Assembly (NCBI RefSeq): GCF_041270065.1
Contig: NZ_CP065958.1
Span: 4,588,001-4,652,000 of the forward strand
Direction: 5' to 3'
Length of the DNA stretch: 64,000 nt
From: Streptomyces fradiae
GTDB taxonomy: Bacteria; Actinomycetota; Actinomycetes; Streptomycetales; Streptomycetaceae
Position 1 is the first letter of the stretch, and the number at the start of each line of letters is the position of its first letter. Under the pieces are notes generated by a model. The model did not search any database and had not been told where the DNA came from. It saw only the letters and a list, made by a program, of their open reading frames with translations. The translations under genes and the position numbers were made by a program. This document shows positions 8,870 through 16,602 of the stretch, piece by piece.

Positions 8870-9721
8870 ATGACCGACCAGTACGTCCTCACCCTCTCCT
8901 GCCCCGACAAACAGGGCATCGTGCACGCCGTGTCGAGCTACCTCTTCATCACCGGCTGCAACATCGAGGACAGCCAGCAGTTCGGAGACCGTGACACCGG
9001 TCTCTTCTTCATGCGGGTCCACTTCTCCGCCGAGGCGCCGGTCACGGTGGACAAGCTGCGGGCGAGCTTCGCGGCCGTGGGCGACTCCTTCGGGATGGAC
9101 TGGCACATCGACCGGGCCGACGAGCGGATGCGCGTCGTCCTGATGGTGTCGAAGTTCGGGCACTGCCTGAACGACCTGCTGTTCCGCTCCTCGATCGGCG
9201 CGCTGCCGGTCGAGATCGTCGCGGTGGTGTCCAACCACACCGACTTCGCCGAGCTGGTGGGCTCGTACGACATTCCGTTCCGCCACATTCCGGTCACCAA
9301 GGACACCAAGGCGGAGGCGGAGGCGGAGCTTCTGGAGCTGGTCCGCGAGGAGAACGTGGAGCTGGTCGTCCTGGCCCGCTACATGCAGGTCCTCTCCGAC
9401 GACCTGTGCAAGCAGCTCTCCGGCCGGATCATCAACATCCACCACTCCTTCCTCCCCAGCTTCAAGGGCGCCAAGCCCTACCACCAGGCGCACGCGCGCG
9501 GCGTGAAGCTCATCGGCGCCACCGCGCACTACGTGACGGCCGACCTCGACGAGGGCCCGATCATCGAGCAGGAGGTCGAGCGCGTCGGCCACGAGGTGAC
9601 CCCCGACCAGCTCGTCGCGATCGGCCGCGACGTGGAGTGCCAGGCGCTGGCGCGGGCCGTGAAGTGGCACGCGGAGCGGAGGATCCTGCTGAACGGGCGC
9701 CGGACGGTCGTCTTCGCGTAG
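8870..9721 (+). CDS. purU: Formyltetrahydrofolate deformylase
   Basis: Hydrolyses 10-formyl-tetrahydrofolate to formate and tetrahydrofolate, balancing one-carbon pools and supplying formate for purine synthesis. The 283 residues match the family length. An ACT regulatory domain (about 1-75, opening VLTLSCPDKQGIVHAVS) precedes the formyltransferase fold. The active-site stretch INIHHSFLPSFKGAKPY and the catalytic Asp in HYVTADLDEGP are both visible. ATG start with only a weak purine stretch before it. It converges with the anti-sigma gene, leaving 20 bases. Confidence 0.95.
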   Translation: MTDQYVLTLSCPDKQGIVHAVSSYLFITGCNIEDSQQFGDRDTGLFFMRVHFSAEAPVTVDKLRASFAAVGDSFGMDWHIDRADERMRVVLMVSKFGHCLNDLLFRSSIGALPVEIVAVVSNHTDFAELVGSYDIPFRHIPVTKDTKAEAEAELLELVREENVELVVLARYMQVLSDDLCKQLSGRIINIHHSFLPSFKGAKPYHQAHARGVKLIGATAHYVTADLDEGPIIEQEVERVGHEVTPDQLVAIGRDVECQALARAVKWHAERRILLNGRRTVVFA

Positions 9722-9741
9722 GCCCCGGAGGGCTGCGCCCG

Positions 9742-11049
9742 CTACATCCGGCTCAGTGAGGCCGCCGCGAACAGGACGTCGCGGATCGCCTCGCGGTCGC
9801 CGTCCTGGCCCGCGGCCGCGTCCTGCGGCGGGACCTGGCCGGCGATGAGCTGGCAGAACTCGACGCCGTCCATGGCGACCTGGGCCACGGTGTGGTCCGG
9901 GGAGCCGAGGGCGGCGGGGGAGTCCAGGGCGATGTACCAGTGGCCGCCGCCCGCGCCCTCGATCTCCAGATGCACCGAGCGGCCGGGAGCGCCGGCCGTG
10001 ACGAGCTCGCGGGGCGGGCCCGCGAGGCCGGTGCGGCGGCGGTCGGCGAGGGCCGCCGGGAGGAGCCGGGCGGCCAGGTCGATCATGCCGTGCAGATGGC
10101 TGCCGCTCGGCGGGTCGTACGGATAGGCCACCGCGTTCGCGATGTCCTCCGCGTGCCGCCAGCACTCGAAGGCCCGCTCCAGGAGCGAGTCCTGCAGCGG
10201 CAGCGCGAAGTCCCCGTAGGTGACCGTGAGGTCCGCCACCCCGCGCCCGGCGAAGGACACCGTCCGGATCAGGGTGTGGCTCTGCTCCCGCCACGGCTCG
10301 CGGATCGCGCGGGTCGGCGGCAGGTGCGCGGTCTTCCAGTACGTCTCCGTCCGCTCGGCCGGCGCCAGCTCGCCGATCCCCTTCCCCAGCGGGTCATCCA
10401 GGCCGAGCGAGGCCGCCACCAGACCGTCCACGGCGAGCAGGTGCCCGATCACCCCGGCCACCGTGGTCTTCCGGTTCACCGCCCGCTCGCCCTCGAACCA
10501 CCGCAGCCGCACCGGCGCGTGCCACTCCGACTCGCCGATGTCGCGGAGCAGCGCGTCGAGCCGGGCGGTCTCCGCGTCGTACGGAGTCGCCCACGCCGGT
10601 ACGGGGATACGGGCCGGACGGCGGCCCAGACAGTTCTCCAGGACCCGCGAGCGCAGCAGCGGGTCGAGGTCCAGATCGCGCTCGGCGTGCAGCAGCCCGA
10701 CCGCGTCGCGCAGCCGCAGCGCCTCCTCCGCGCACGGGGCGCACTCGGTGAGGTGGTCCTCGACGGCCCGGGTCTCGGCGGCCGAGCAGGCGGAGAGCGC
10801 CCACGCGCCGAGCAGCGACTTCAGCACGCGGTGCGGCAGTTCGAGCGCGGGCTCGGGGGCGGGTTCGGGCTCCGGGGCCTCCGGCGGCTCCTGCCGCTCG
10901 GGCTCGGGCTCCGCCCCGTACCCCTCCGGCTCCTCGTACGGCCCGCCGAACGGCGACGTCAGGTCCGCGTGGTCGTCCGCCGACCGGCGCGGGCCCGGTA
11001 TCCACGGAGCGCGTGCGACCTCCTCGGGGTCGTCGTTCGCCCCGCTCAC
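9742..11049 (-). CDS. Zinc-finger anti-sigma factor fused to a mycothiol-enzyme-like (MDMPI) domain
   Basis: The 435-residue protein probably binds and inhibits the ECF sigma factor encoded just upstream. An acidic, Pro/Glu-rich N-terminus (about 37-70) leads into a ZAS-type anti-sigma domain with the H-x3-C-x2-C motif (H99, C103, C106). A larger part (about 140-435) resembles the maleylpyruvate isomerase/mycothiol-dependent (DinB-like) fold. No transmembrane helix is seen, so it should be cytoplasmic. The GTG start overlaps the sigma stop in a GTGA. The zinc site suggests redox or zinc sensing by analogy with RsrA. The role of the fused domain is unknown; it might bind mycothiol or a ligand (inference). 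Confidence 0.8.
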   Translation of the reverse strand: MSGANDDPEEVARAPWIPGPRRSADDHADLTSPFGGPYEEPEGYGAEPEPERQEPPEAPEPEPAPEPALELPHRVLKSLLGAWALSACSAAETRAVEDHLTECAPCAEEALRLRDAVGLLHAERDLDLDPLLRSRVLENCLGRRPARIPVPAWATPYDAETARLDALLRDIGESEWHAPVRLRWFEGERAVNRKTTVAGVIGHLLAVDGLVAASLGLDDPLGKGIGELAPAERTETYWKTAHLPPTRAIREPWREQSHTLIRTVSFAGRGVADLTVTYGDFALPLQDSLLERAFECWRHAEDIANAVAYPYDPPSGSHLHGMIDLAARLLPAALADRRRTGLAGPPRELVTAGAPGRSVHLEIEGAGGGHWYIALDSPAALGSPDHTVAQVAMDGVEFCQLIAGQVPPQDAAAGQDGDREAIRDVLFAAASLSRM

Positions 11050-11636
11050 GGCGTCCGTCCGTAACCGCCGCCGCCGGGCGGCGAGCCCTCCAGCGGGCGG
11101 GTGTTGGCGGTGGAGAGCAGCTGCAGCCCGAGCCGCAGCCGGCGCCGCGCCTCGTCCTCGGTGACGCCGAGGTCGGCCGCGGTCTGCCGGTAGTCGCGGC
11201 GCTGGAAATACGCCAGTTCGAGCGCCTGCCGCAACGGCGTCGGCATCGAGGTCACGATGTAGTCGGCGCGGGCCGCGACCGAGGCCCGGCGCACCTTCTG
11301 CTCCAGCTCCTCCGCCGTGCCCTCGCCGCTCTCCGCGAAGGCCAGCGCCTCGGCCTGGCGCAGCCGGTGGACGGCCTGCCGCTGGGCGAGCCGGGCGACC
11401 CAGGCGCGCATGTTGCCCTGCTTGGGGTCGTAGGCGTCGGGGTTCTCCCAGATGTAGCCGAAGACCTCGCGGGTGACCTGGTCGGCGGCCTCGTCGTCGT
11501 CGAGGACCCGGTGGGCCAGGCTGTGCACGAGCGAGGCGAAGCGGTCGTAGAACTCGCCGAGCGCCGCGGCCTCGCCGCGCGCAAGACGCTGCTGCATCCT
11601 GCGGTCCCAGCGCGGCGGTGTGTCCTTCGTCGCCAT
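11046..11636 (-). CDS. ECF-family RNA polymerase sigma factor
   Basis: The 196-residue sigma factor has region 2 (about 20-95: FYDRFASLVHSLAHRVL…EVFGYIWENPDAYDP…MRAWVARLAQRQAVHRLR) and region 4 (about 125-180: MPTPLRQALELAYFQRRDYRQTAADLGV…). Together with the translationally coupled anti-sigma factor it forms a regulatory pair; the targets are unknown. The ATG at 11634-11636 follows GGAAGG about 10 bases upstream. In-frame codons further upstream lie in the promoter region and are rejected. Divergent from the STAS gene at 11903. Confidence 0.88.
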   Translation of the reverse strand: MATKDTPPRWDRRMQQRLARGEAAALGEFYDRFASLVHSLAHRVLDDDEAADQVTREVFGYIWENPDAYDPKQGNMRAWVARLAQRQAVHRLRQAEALAFAESGEGTAEELEQKVRRASVAARADYIVTSMPTPLRQALELAYFQRRDYRQTAADLGVTEDEARRRLRLGLQLLSTANTRPLEGSPPGGGGYGRTP

Positions 11637-11825
11637 GCTCCGACACCTTCCCGACCCGACTTCAGAACTCCAAAGTAATGCGCGGAGACGCCGGACACGA
11701 TGGTTTGCGGCAAGTGCCCTCTTGACGGGCCCGGCGGATGGTAAGGAAAGCGACAACCCTGGATCCGGGGGTTTCGGAGCGGTGTGCGGGGGCAGCGGGA
11801 GGAGACAGGAAGGCACCCCTCCGTT

Positions 11826-11847
11826 TGATCGCCCTCTGATCGCCCTC
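11826..11847. repeat. 11-bp tandem repeat upstream of STAS gene
   Basis: TGATCGCCCTC occurs twice head to tail (11826-11836, 11837-11847) within the divergent sigma/STAS promoter region, followed by two CCGGTGAT units. It may be a binding site. Evidence is positional only. Confidence 0.4.
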
Positions 11848-11902
11848 GGTGAAGACCGGTGATCGCTCCGGTGATTCCCCCCACGTCTGAAAGGCGCCGC
11901 CC

Positions 11903-12277
11903 GTGACGATCCAGGTCGACGAGGACCGGCAGGAACCATGGACCGTGCTGCGGATCAGCGGGGAGCTCGACCTCGTGACCTCGCCGCTGATCCGCAGACG
12001 GCTCCACGACGCGGTCGCGGGCGGCCGCCACGACGTGGTCCTCGACCTCTCCGCGGTCCGCTTCTGCGACTCCAGCGGCGTCGGCGTGCTCGTCGCCGCC
12101 CGCCGCCTGATGCGCTCCTGCGGCGGCCGGCTCCGGCTGATCCTGCCCGCCCGCGGCGCGGAGGACGGCGCTCACGTCAACCGCGTCCTCGCCGCGCTCG
12201 GCGTCCGCCGCCTCTTCGAGGTGTACGCGGACGTCCCCGCCGCCCTCGACGACACGGCCGCGCCCCTGTCGGCGTGA
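11903..12277 (+). CDS. Anti-sigma factor antagonist (STAS domain)
   Basis: The 124-residue single-domain protein of the SpoIIAA/RsbV type would bind an anti-sigma kinase and free its sigma factor when dephosphorylated. It shows the beta-strand start WTVLRISGELDLVTSPLIRRRL and the phospho-acceptor loop FCDSSGVGVLV (Ser of DSSG, about residue 57). GTG start with AAAGG about 9 bases before it. No cognate kinase is adjacent; the HATPase protein at 17865 is a distant candidate. The sigma/anti-sigma pair upstream is of a different (ZAS) type, so partnership is not implied. Confidence 0.88.
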   Translation: MTIQVDEDRQEPWTVLRISGELDLVTSPLIRRRLHDAVAGGRHDVVLDLSAVRFCDSSGVGVLVAARRLMRSCGGRLRLILPARGAEDGAHVNRVLAALGVRRLFEVYADVPAALDDTAAPLSA

Positions 12278-12328
12278 ATCCTCCTGAAGTCGTACGGAAA
12301 TGCGGAAAGTCGACCCGATCGTAGATCT

Positions 12329-12640
12329 GTGCATGACACGGGGAAAGAGAAGAACAAGGAGCCGGGCGAGCCGGATGCAGGCAAGCCGGATGCGGGCGAG
12401 CCCACGAAGGCGACCCGCACGGTCGTCGGGGTGTCGGTCGCGGTCGCCGTCGCCGCGCTGATCGTCGGGGTCCTCTGGGCGCTCGACTGGCCCAGGCATC
12501 TGTTCGTCGGGTACGTGGCGGTGAAGCTCGGCATCAAGGGCGGTGTGGCCGCCTTCGCGGGGATCTTCGCGCTCGTCGCGTGGTGGAGAGGGCGACGCGC
12601 CAAGCGCCAGGAGGAGCCTGCGCCCGAAGAGACGGACTAG
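12329..12640 (+). CDS. Small membrane protein, unknown function
   Basis: The 103-residue protein has a charged, Lys/Glu/Pro-rich N-terminus and two hydrophobic helices (about residues 32-51 and 62-86). The charged tail is WWRGRRAKRQEEPAPEETD. The GTG at 12329 has no strong ribosome site. Its stop codon shares a CTAG with the stop of the convergent ligase gene (12637-12640). Function not recognised. Confidence 0.65.
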   Translation: MHDTGKEKNKEPGEPDAGKPDAGEPTKATRTVVGVSVAVAVAALIVGVLWALDWPRHLFVGYVAVKLGIKGGVAAFAGIFALVAWWRGRRAKRQEEPAPEETD

Positions 12641-14142
12641 GCGTACCGCTCCCTCAGCTTGTACTTGAGGACCTTCCGCAGCGTCTCGTTGCGCGGCAGG
12701 GTGTCCACCACCTCCAGCTGCTCGGGCAGTTTGAAGACGGACAGGCCGGCCGTGCGGAGGAAGGCGGTGAGCTCCTCCAGGGTGAGCGGGGCGGCGCCCG
12801 CCGGCTGTTCGATCACCGCGCAGACCCGCTCGCCGCGTTCGGCGTCCGGGAGGCCGATGACGGCGGCGTCGCCGACGCCGGGGTGTTCGTGCAGCAGGTC
12901 CTCGATCTCCTTGGCGGAGATGTTCTCCCCCTTGCGGATGATGACGTCCTTCAGGCGGCCGGTCAGGACCAGGTGCCCGCCGGGGGTGAGGTGCCCGACG
13001 TCGCCGGTGATGAGGAAGCCGTCCTCGTCGAAGGCGGCGGCGGTCTGCGCCGGGTCGAGATAGCCCCGGCACACCGCCTCGCCGCGCAGCCGGACCTCGC
13101 CGCCCTCGGCGATCCGTATCTCCATCCCGGCGGGCGGCCGGCCCTCCGTCGTCGCCAGGTTCTCGGCGGTGTCGCCCGGGTCGCCCATGGTGATCATCGG
13201 GACCTCGGTCATGCCGTAGCCGTGGGTGAGCTGGCAGCCCAGCTCGCGGACCACCGCGTGGTAGACCTCCGGCGGCTTGGGCGCGCCGCCGCCCGCGAGC
13301 AGCCGCAGGGTGGGGATGATCGGCTCGCCCGGCTGCTTGCGCTGCTCGGCGAGGAACATCGAGTAGAAGGCGGTGGAGCCGCCCGCCACCGTGACGCCGT
13401 GTTTGCGGTACTCCTCCAGCGCGTCGGGCAGCGCGAACTGCTCGAACATGACGGCCGGGAAGCCGTAGAGCAGCAGCATGACCGTGTAGTCGGGCCCGGC
13501 GATGTGCGCGTACGGGAAGGCCATCGAGCCGACGTCGCTCTCGCTCAGGTGCAGCGCGTGGGCGAGGCAGGAGCCGCCCGCGATGAGCGAGCGGTCGGTG
13601 TGCAGCACGCCCTTGGGGTCGGAGGTGGTGCCGGAGGTCCAGTAGATCCAGCGCACATCGGTGCCGGAGGAGGGCGAGGGCGGGGGCGGCAGCACTGCCG
13701 GGTCACCGTCCGGGAGGCTCTCGTACGCCTCGAAGACCCCGCGGGCGCCGAGCCGCCGGGCCATCTCCGTGTGGTCGAAGCCCCGCCAGACCCCGGGCAC
13801 GGCGAAGAACTCGGCGCCGGACGCGCGCAGCGCGAAGCCGACCTCCTTGTCCCGGTAGAACGGGATGACCGGCGACTGTACGGCCCCGAGCCGGGCCAGC
13901 GCGAAGGACAGCACCGCGGTCTCGATCCGGGTCGGCAGCTGCCACGCCACCACACTCCCGGGCCGCACCCCCTTCCCGTACAGCCCGGCGGCACAGCGCT
14001 CGGCCCGCTCGCGCAGCTCCCCGAAGGTGAGCACCCGGTCCTCCTGGAGCAGGACGGGCCGGTCGGGGGTGAGCGCGGCGCGGCGGACGACGAGCTCCCA
14101 GAGCGTGCGGGAGGCACCCAGGGCGTGTGCGGTCTCGGTCAT
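12637..14142 (-). CDS. AMP-forming acyl-CoA ligase (cyclohexanecarboxylate/fatty-acid-CoA ligase-like)
   Basis: Activates a carboxylic acid to its CoA thioester through an acyl-adenylate, probably the entry step for the catabolic genes to the right. The 501-residue protein has the class I adenylate-forming motifs. The P-loop reads YWTSGTTSDPKG (Ser where Gly is usual). Next come HGYGMTE, a hinge region GRLKDVIIRKGENISAKEIE and the C-terminal catalytic Lys in LRKVLK. The overall pattern recalls cyclohexanecarboxylate-CoA or medium/cyclic acid ligases; the exact acid is not readable. It is divergent from the amidohydrolase, with two CTGAC-type operators in the shared gap. Confidence 0.87.
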   Translation of the reverse strand: MTETAHALGASRTLWELVVRRAALTPDRPVLLQEDRVLTFGELRERAERCAAGLYGKGVRPGSVVAWQLPTRIETAVLSFALARLGAVQSPVIPFYRDKEVGFALRASGAEFFAVPGVWRGFDHTEMARRLGARGVFEAYESLPDGDPAVLPPPPSPSSGTDVRWIYWTSGTTSDPKGVLHTDRSLIAGGSCLAHALHLSESDVGSMAFPYAHIAGPDYTVMLLLYGFPAVMFEQFALPDALEEYRKHGVTVAGGSTAFYSMFLAEQRKQPGEPIIPTLRLLAGGGAPKPPEVYHAVVRELGCQLTHGYGMTEVPMITMGDPGDTAENLATTEGRPPAGMEIRIAEGGEVRLRGEAVCRGYLDPAQTAAAFDEDGFLITGDVGHLTPGGHLVLTGRLKDVIIRKGENISAKEIEDLLHEHPGVGDAAVIGLPDAERGERVCAVIEQPAGAAPLTLEELTAFLRTAGLSVFKLPEQLEVVDTLPRNETLRKVLKYKLRERYA

Positions 14143-14159
14143 GCCCGTACTCCTTCTGG

Positions 14160-14174
14160 CTGACGGATCGTCAG
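14160..14174. promoter_or_regulatory. CTGAC-N5-GTCAG operator, site 1
   Basis: CTGACGGATCGTCAG is a perfect 6-3-6 inverted repeat, 18 bases upstream of the leftward ligase start. It matches the palindrome family found before other CoA-catabolism units in this window. A TetR-type repressor site is inferred. Confidence 0.7.
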
Positions 14175-14248
14175 ATCGTGCCGAGAGCGTAGAGGGACGG
14201 TCCTTGTCGGTCCAGAGGTGCGGGGCTAGCCTGATGCCCAGTCTGTAT

Positions 14249-14263
14249 CTGACGGGTCATCAG
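14249..14263. promoter_or_regulatory. CTGAC-N5-GTCAG operator, site 2
   Basis: CTGACGGGTCATCAG (one mismatch between arms) lies 15 bases before the amidohydrolase start and overlaps its likely leader. It belongs to the same palindrome family as site 1 in the same divergent gap. Confidence 0.65.
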
Positions 14264-14278
14264 AAAACTGGAGGGGTC

Positions 14279-15469
14279 ATGACGGAACTGCCCCGCATCA
14301 TCAGCGTCGACGACCACGTGATCGAGCCCGCGCACCTCTTCGAGACCTGGCTCCCCGCCAAGTACCGCGACCGGGGGCCGCAGCCCCTCACGGCGGGCAT
14401 CGGGGAGCTCGCGTACGTCGGCGGGAAGTACCAGATCACGATGGACCCCGACGGGCCGCCCACCGACTGGTGGATCTACGAGGACCTGAAGTTCCCGTAC
14501 AAGCGCAACATCGCCGCCGTCGGCTTCGACCGGGACGACATGACCCTGGAGGGGATCACCAGGGAGGAGATGCGGCGCGGCTGCTGGGACCCGGTCGCGC
14601 GCCTGAAGGACATGGACCTCAACCATGTCGAGGCCTCGCTCTGCTTCCCCACCTTCCCGCGCTTCTGCGGGCAGACCTTCGCCGAGGCCAAGGACAAGGA
14701 GGTCGCCTTGGCATGCGTCCGCGCCTACAACGACTGGATGGTCGAGGAGTGGTGCGGCGACAGCGGCGGCCGGCTGATCCCGCTGTGCATCATTCCGCTC
14801 TGGGACATCGACCTGGCCGTCGCCGAGATCCGGCGCAACGCCGAGCGCGGGGTCCGGGCCGTCACCTTCTCCGAGATCCCCACCCACCTCGGGCTGCCGT
14901 CCATCCACTCCGGCTACTGGGACCCCTTCTTCGCCGTGTGCCAGGAGACCGGGACCGTGGTCAACATGCACATCGGCTCCAGCAGCCAGATGCCCGCCGC
15001 GTCCCCCGACGCCCCGCCCGCCGTCCAGGCCAGCCTCAGCTTCAACAACGCGATGGCCTCGATGATGGACTTCCTCTTCAGCGGCGTGCTCGTGAAGTTC
15101 CCGCGACTGAAGTTGGCGTACAGCGAGGGGCAGATGGGCTGGATCCCGTACGCCCTGGAGCGCGCCGACGACGTGTGGGAGGAGCACCGGGCCTGGGGCG
15201 GGGTGCGCGATCTGATCCCCGAGCCGCCGTCCACGTACTACTACCGGCAGATCTTCTGCTGCTTCTTCCGCGACAAGCACGGCATCGCGTCCCTGGACGT
15301 GGTCGGCCGCGACAACGCCACCTTCGAGACCGACTACCCGCACGTCGACTCCACCTTCCCGCACACCAAGGAAGTCGCCCTCGACCACGTCAAGGGACTC
15401 GACGACGAGACCGTCTACAAACTGATGCGCGGCAACGCCATCCGCATGCTGGGCCTGGGCATCGTCTGA
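14279..15469 (+). CDS. Amidohydrolase-2 family protein (ACMSD-like hydrolase/decarboxylase)
   Basis: The 396-residue TIM-barrel metal enzyme opens with IISVDDHVIEPAHLFETWLP, the DxH-containing motif of the amidohydrolase_2 family, which includes ACMSD-type decarboxylases and ring hydrolases. Further metal or active-site candidates are MHIGSS (about 232) and the late ETDYPHVDSTFPHT segment. First gene of a tightly overlapping operon with two acyl-CoA dehydrogenases. The ATG at 14279 sits behind GGAGGGG; the long upstream frame is antisense to the ligase and rejected. It is controlled from the operator-bearing gap. The substrate is unknown: a decarboxylation or C-C hydrolysis of a CoA-pathway intermediate is possible. 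Confidence 0.85.
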   Translation: MTELPRIISVDDHVIEPAHLFETWLPAKYRDRGPQPLTAGIGELAYVGGKYQITMDPDGPPTDWWIYEDLKFPYKRNIAAVGFDRDDMTLEGITREEMRRGCWDPVARLKDMDLNHVEASLCFPTFPRFCGQTFAEAKDKEVALACVRAYNDWMVEEWCGDSGGRLIPLCIIPLWDIDLAVAEIRRNAERGVRAVTFSEIPTHLGLPSIHSGYWDPFFAVCQETGTVVNMHIGSSSQMPAASPDAPPAVQASLSFNNAMASMMDFLFSGVLVKFPRLKLAYSEGQMGWIPYALERADDVWEEHRAWGGVRDLIPEPPSTYYYRQIFCCFFRDKHGIASLDVVGRDNATFETDYPHVDSTFPHTKEVALDHVKGLDDETVYKLMRGNAIRMLGLGIV

Positions 15470-16602
15470 TGGAGCTCACCTACTCGGAGGCGGAGGAGGA
15501 GTTCCGGGCGGGGCTGAGGGAGTGGCTCGCCGCCGAGCTGCCGAAGCTGCCGGCGAAGCCCGACCCGCTCGACTGGCCCGGCCGCCGCGCCTACGACTGC
15601 GGCTGGCAGCGCCGGCTGTACGACGCCGGGTACGGGCACGTGCACTGGGACGCCTCGCCGACCCAGCGGCTGATCTTCCTGGAGGAGACCGAGAAGGCCG
15701 GGGCCCCGTACGTCGGCGCCAACTTCGTCGGCCTCCTCCACGCGGGACCGACCATCGCCGCCGAGGGCACGGCCGGGCAGCGGGCCCGCTGGCTGGAGCC
15801 GGTGCTGCGCGGCGACGAGGTGTGGTGCCAGGGCTTCAGCGAGCCCGAGGCCGGCTCCGACCTGGCGGCGCTGCGGACCAGGGCGGTACGGGACGGGGAC
15901 GCGTACGTCGTCACCGGGCAGAAGATCTGGACCTCGCACGCCGAGGTCGCCGACTGGTGCGAACTCCTCGTACGGACCGACCCGGAGGCCCCGAAACACC
16001 GCGGGATCAGCTGGCTCGCGATGCCCATGTCCAGCCCCGGCATCACCGTCCGGCCGCTTTGCACCCTCGCCGGGTCCACCGAGTTCGCCGAGATGTTCCT
16101 CGACGAGGTGCGGGTGCCGGTGGCGAACCGGGTGGGCGAGGAGAACGACGGCTGGCGGGTCACCATGGTGACGCTCTCCTTCGAGCGCGGCACCGCCTTC
16201 GTCGGCGAGGTCGTCGCCTGCCGCCGGGTCCTCGGCGAACTCGCCCGCGAGGCCCGGAAGAACGGACGCTGGGACGACCCCGTCCTGCGCCGCCGGCTCG
16301 GCAGGCTCGGCGCCGAGTTCCAGGCCCTGTGGCGGCTCACCCAGTGGAACGTCAGCGAGGCCCAGGCCACCGGCGGCGTCCCCGGCGTCGGCGGCTCCGT
16401 CTTCAAGCTGCGCTACTCGCACGCCCGTCAGGAGCTGTACGACGCGGCCGCCGCCGTCCTCGGACCCGACGCGCTCGACCTCGGGCGCGACTGGAACCTG
16501 GACCGGCTGTCCTCGCTGTCGTACACGATCGCCGCGGGCACCTCCCAGATCCAGCGGAACATCGTCGCCGAGCGCATCCTCGGCCTGCCGAAGGGCCGGT
16601 GA
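15469..16602 (+). CDS. Acyl-CoA dehydrogenase, large subunit-like
   Basis: The 377-residue flavoprotein has the ACAD middle-domain motif FSEPEAGSDLAALRT and IWTSHAEVADWCELLVRT for FAD binding. The C-terminal block YTIAAGTSQIQRNIVAERILGLPKG is typical of the family. It introduces a 2,3-double bond into an acyl-CoA. It starts one base inside the amidohydrolase stop (TGATG) and ends overlapping the next ACAD gene (GTGA). That stoichiometric coupling suggests a heteromeric enzyme as for FadE28/FadE29-type steroid side-chain ACADs (inference). Confidence 0.9.
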   Translation: MELTYSEAEEEFRAGLREWLAAELPKLPAKPDPLDWPGRRAYDCGWQRRLYDAGYGHVHWDASPTQRLIFLEETEKAGAPYVGANFVGLLHAGPTIAAEGTAGQRARWLEPVLRGDEVWCQGFSEPEAGSDLAALRTRAVRDGDAYVVTGQKIWTSHAEVADWCELLVRTDPEAPKHRGISWLAMPMSSPGITVRPLCTLAGSTEFAEMFLDEVRVPVANRVGEENDGWRVTMVTLSFERGTAFVGEVVACRRVLGELAREARKNGRWDDPVLRRRLGRLGAEFQALWRLTQWNVSEAQATGGVPGVGGSVFKLRYSHARQELYDAAAAVLGPDALDLGRDWNLDRLSSLSYTIAAGTSQIQRNIVAERILGLPKGR

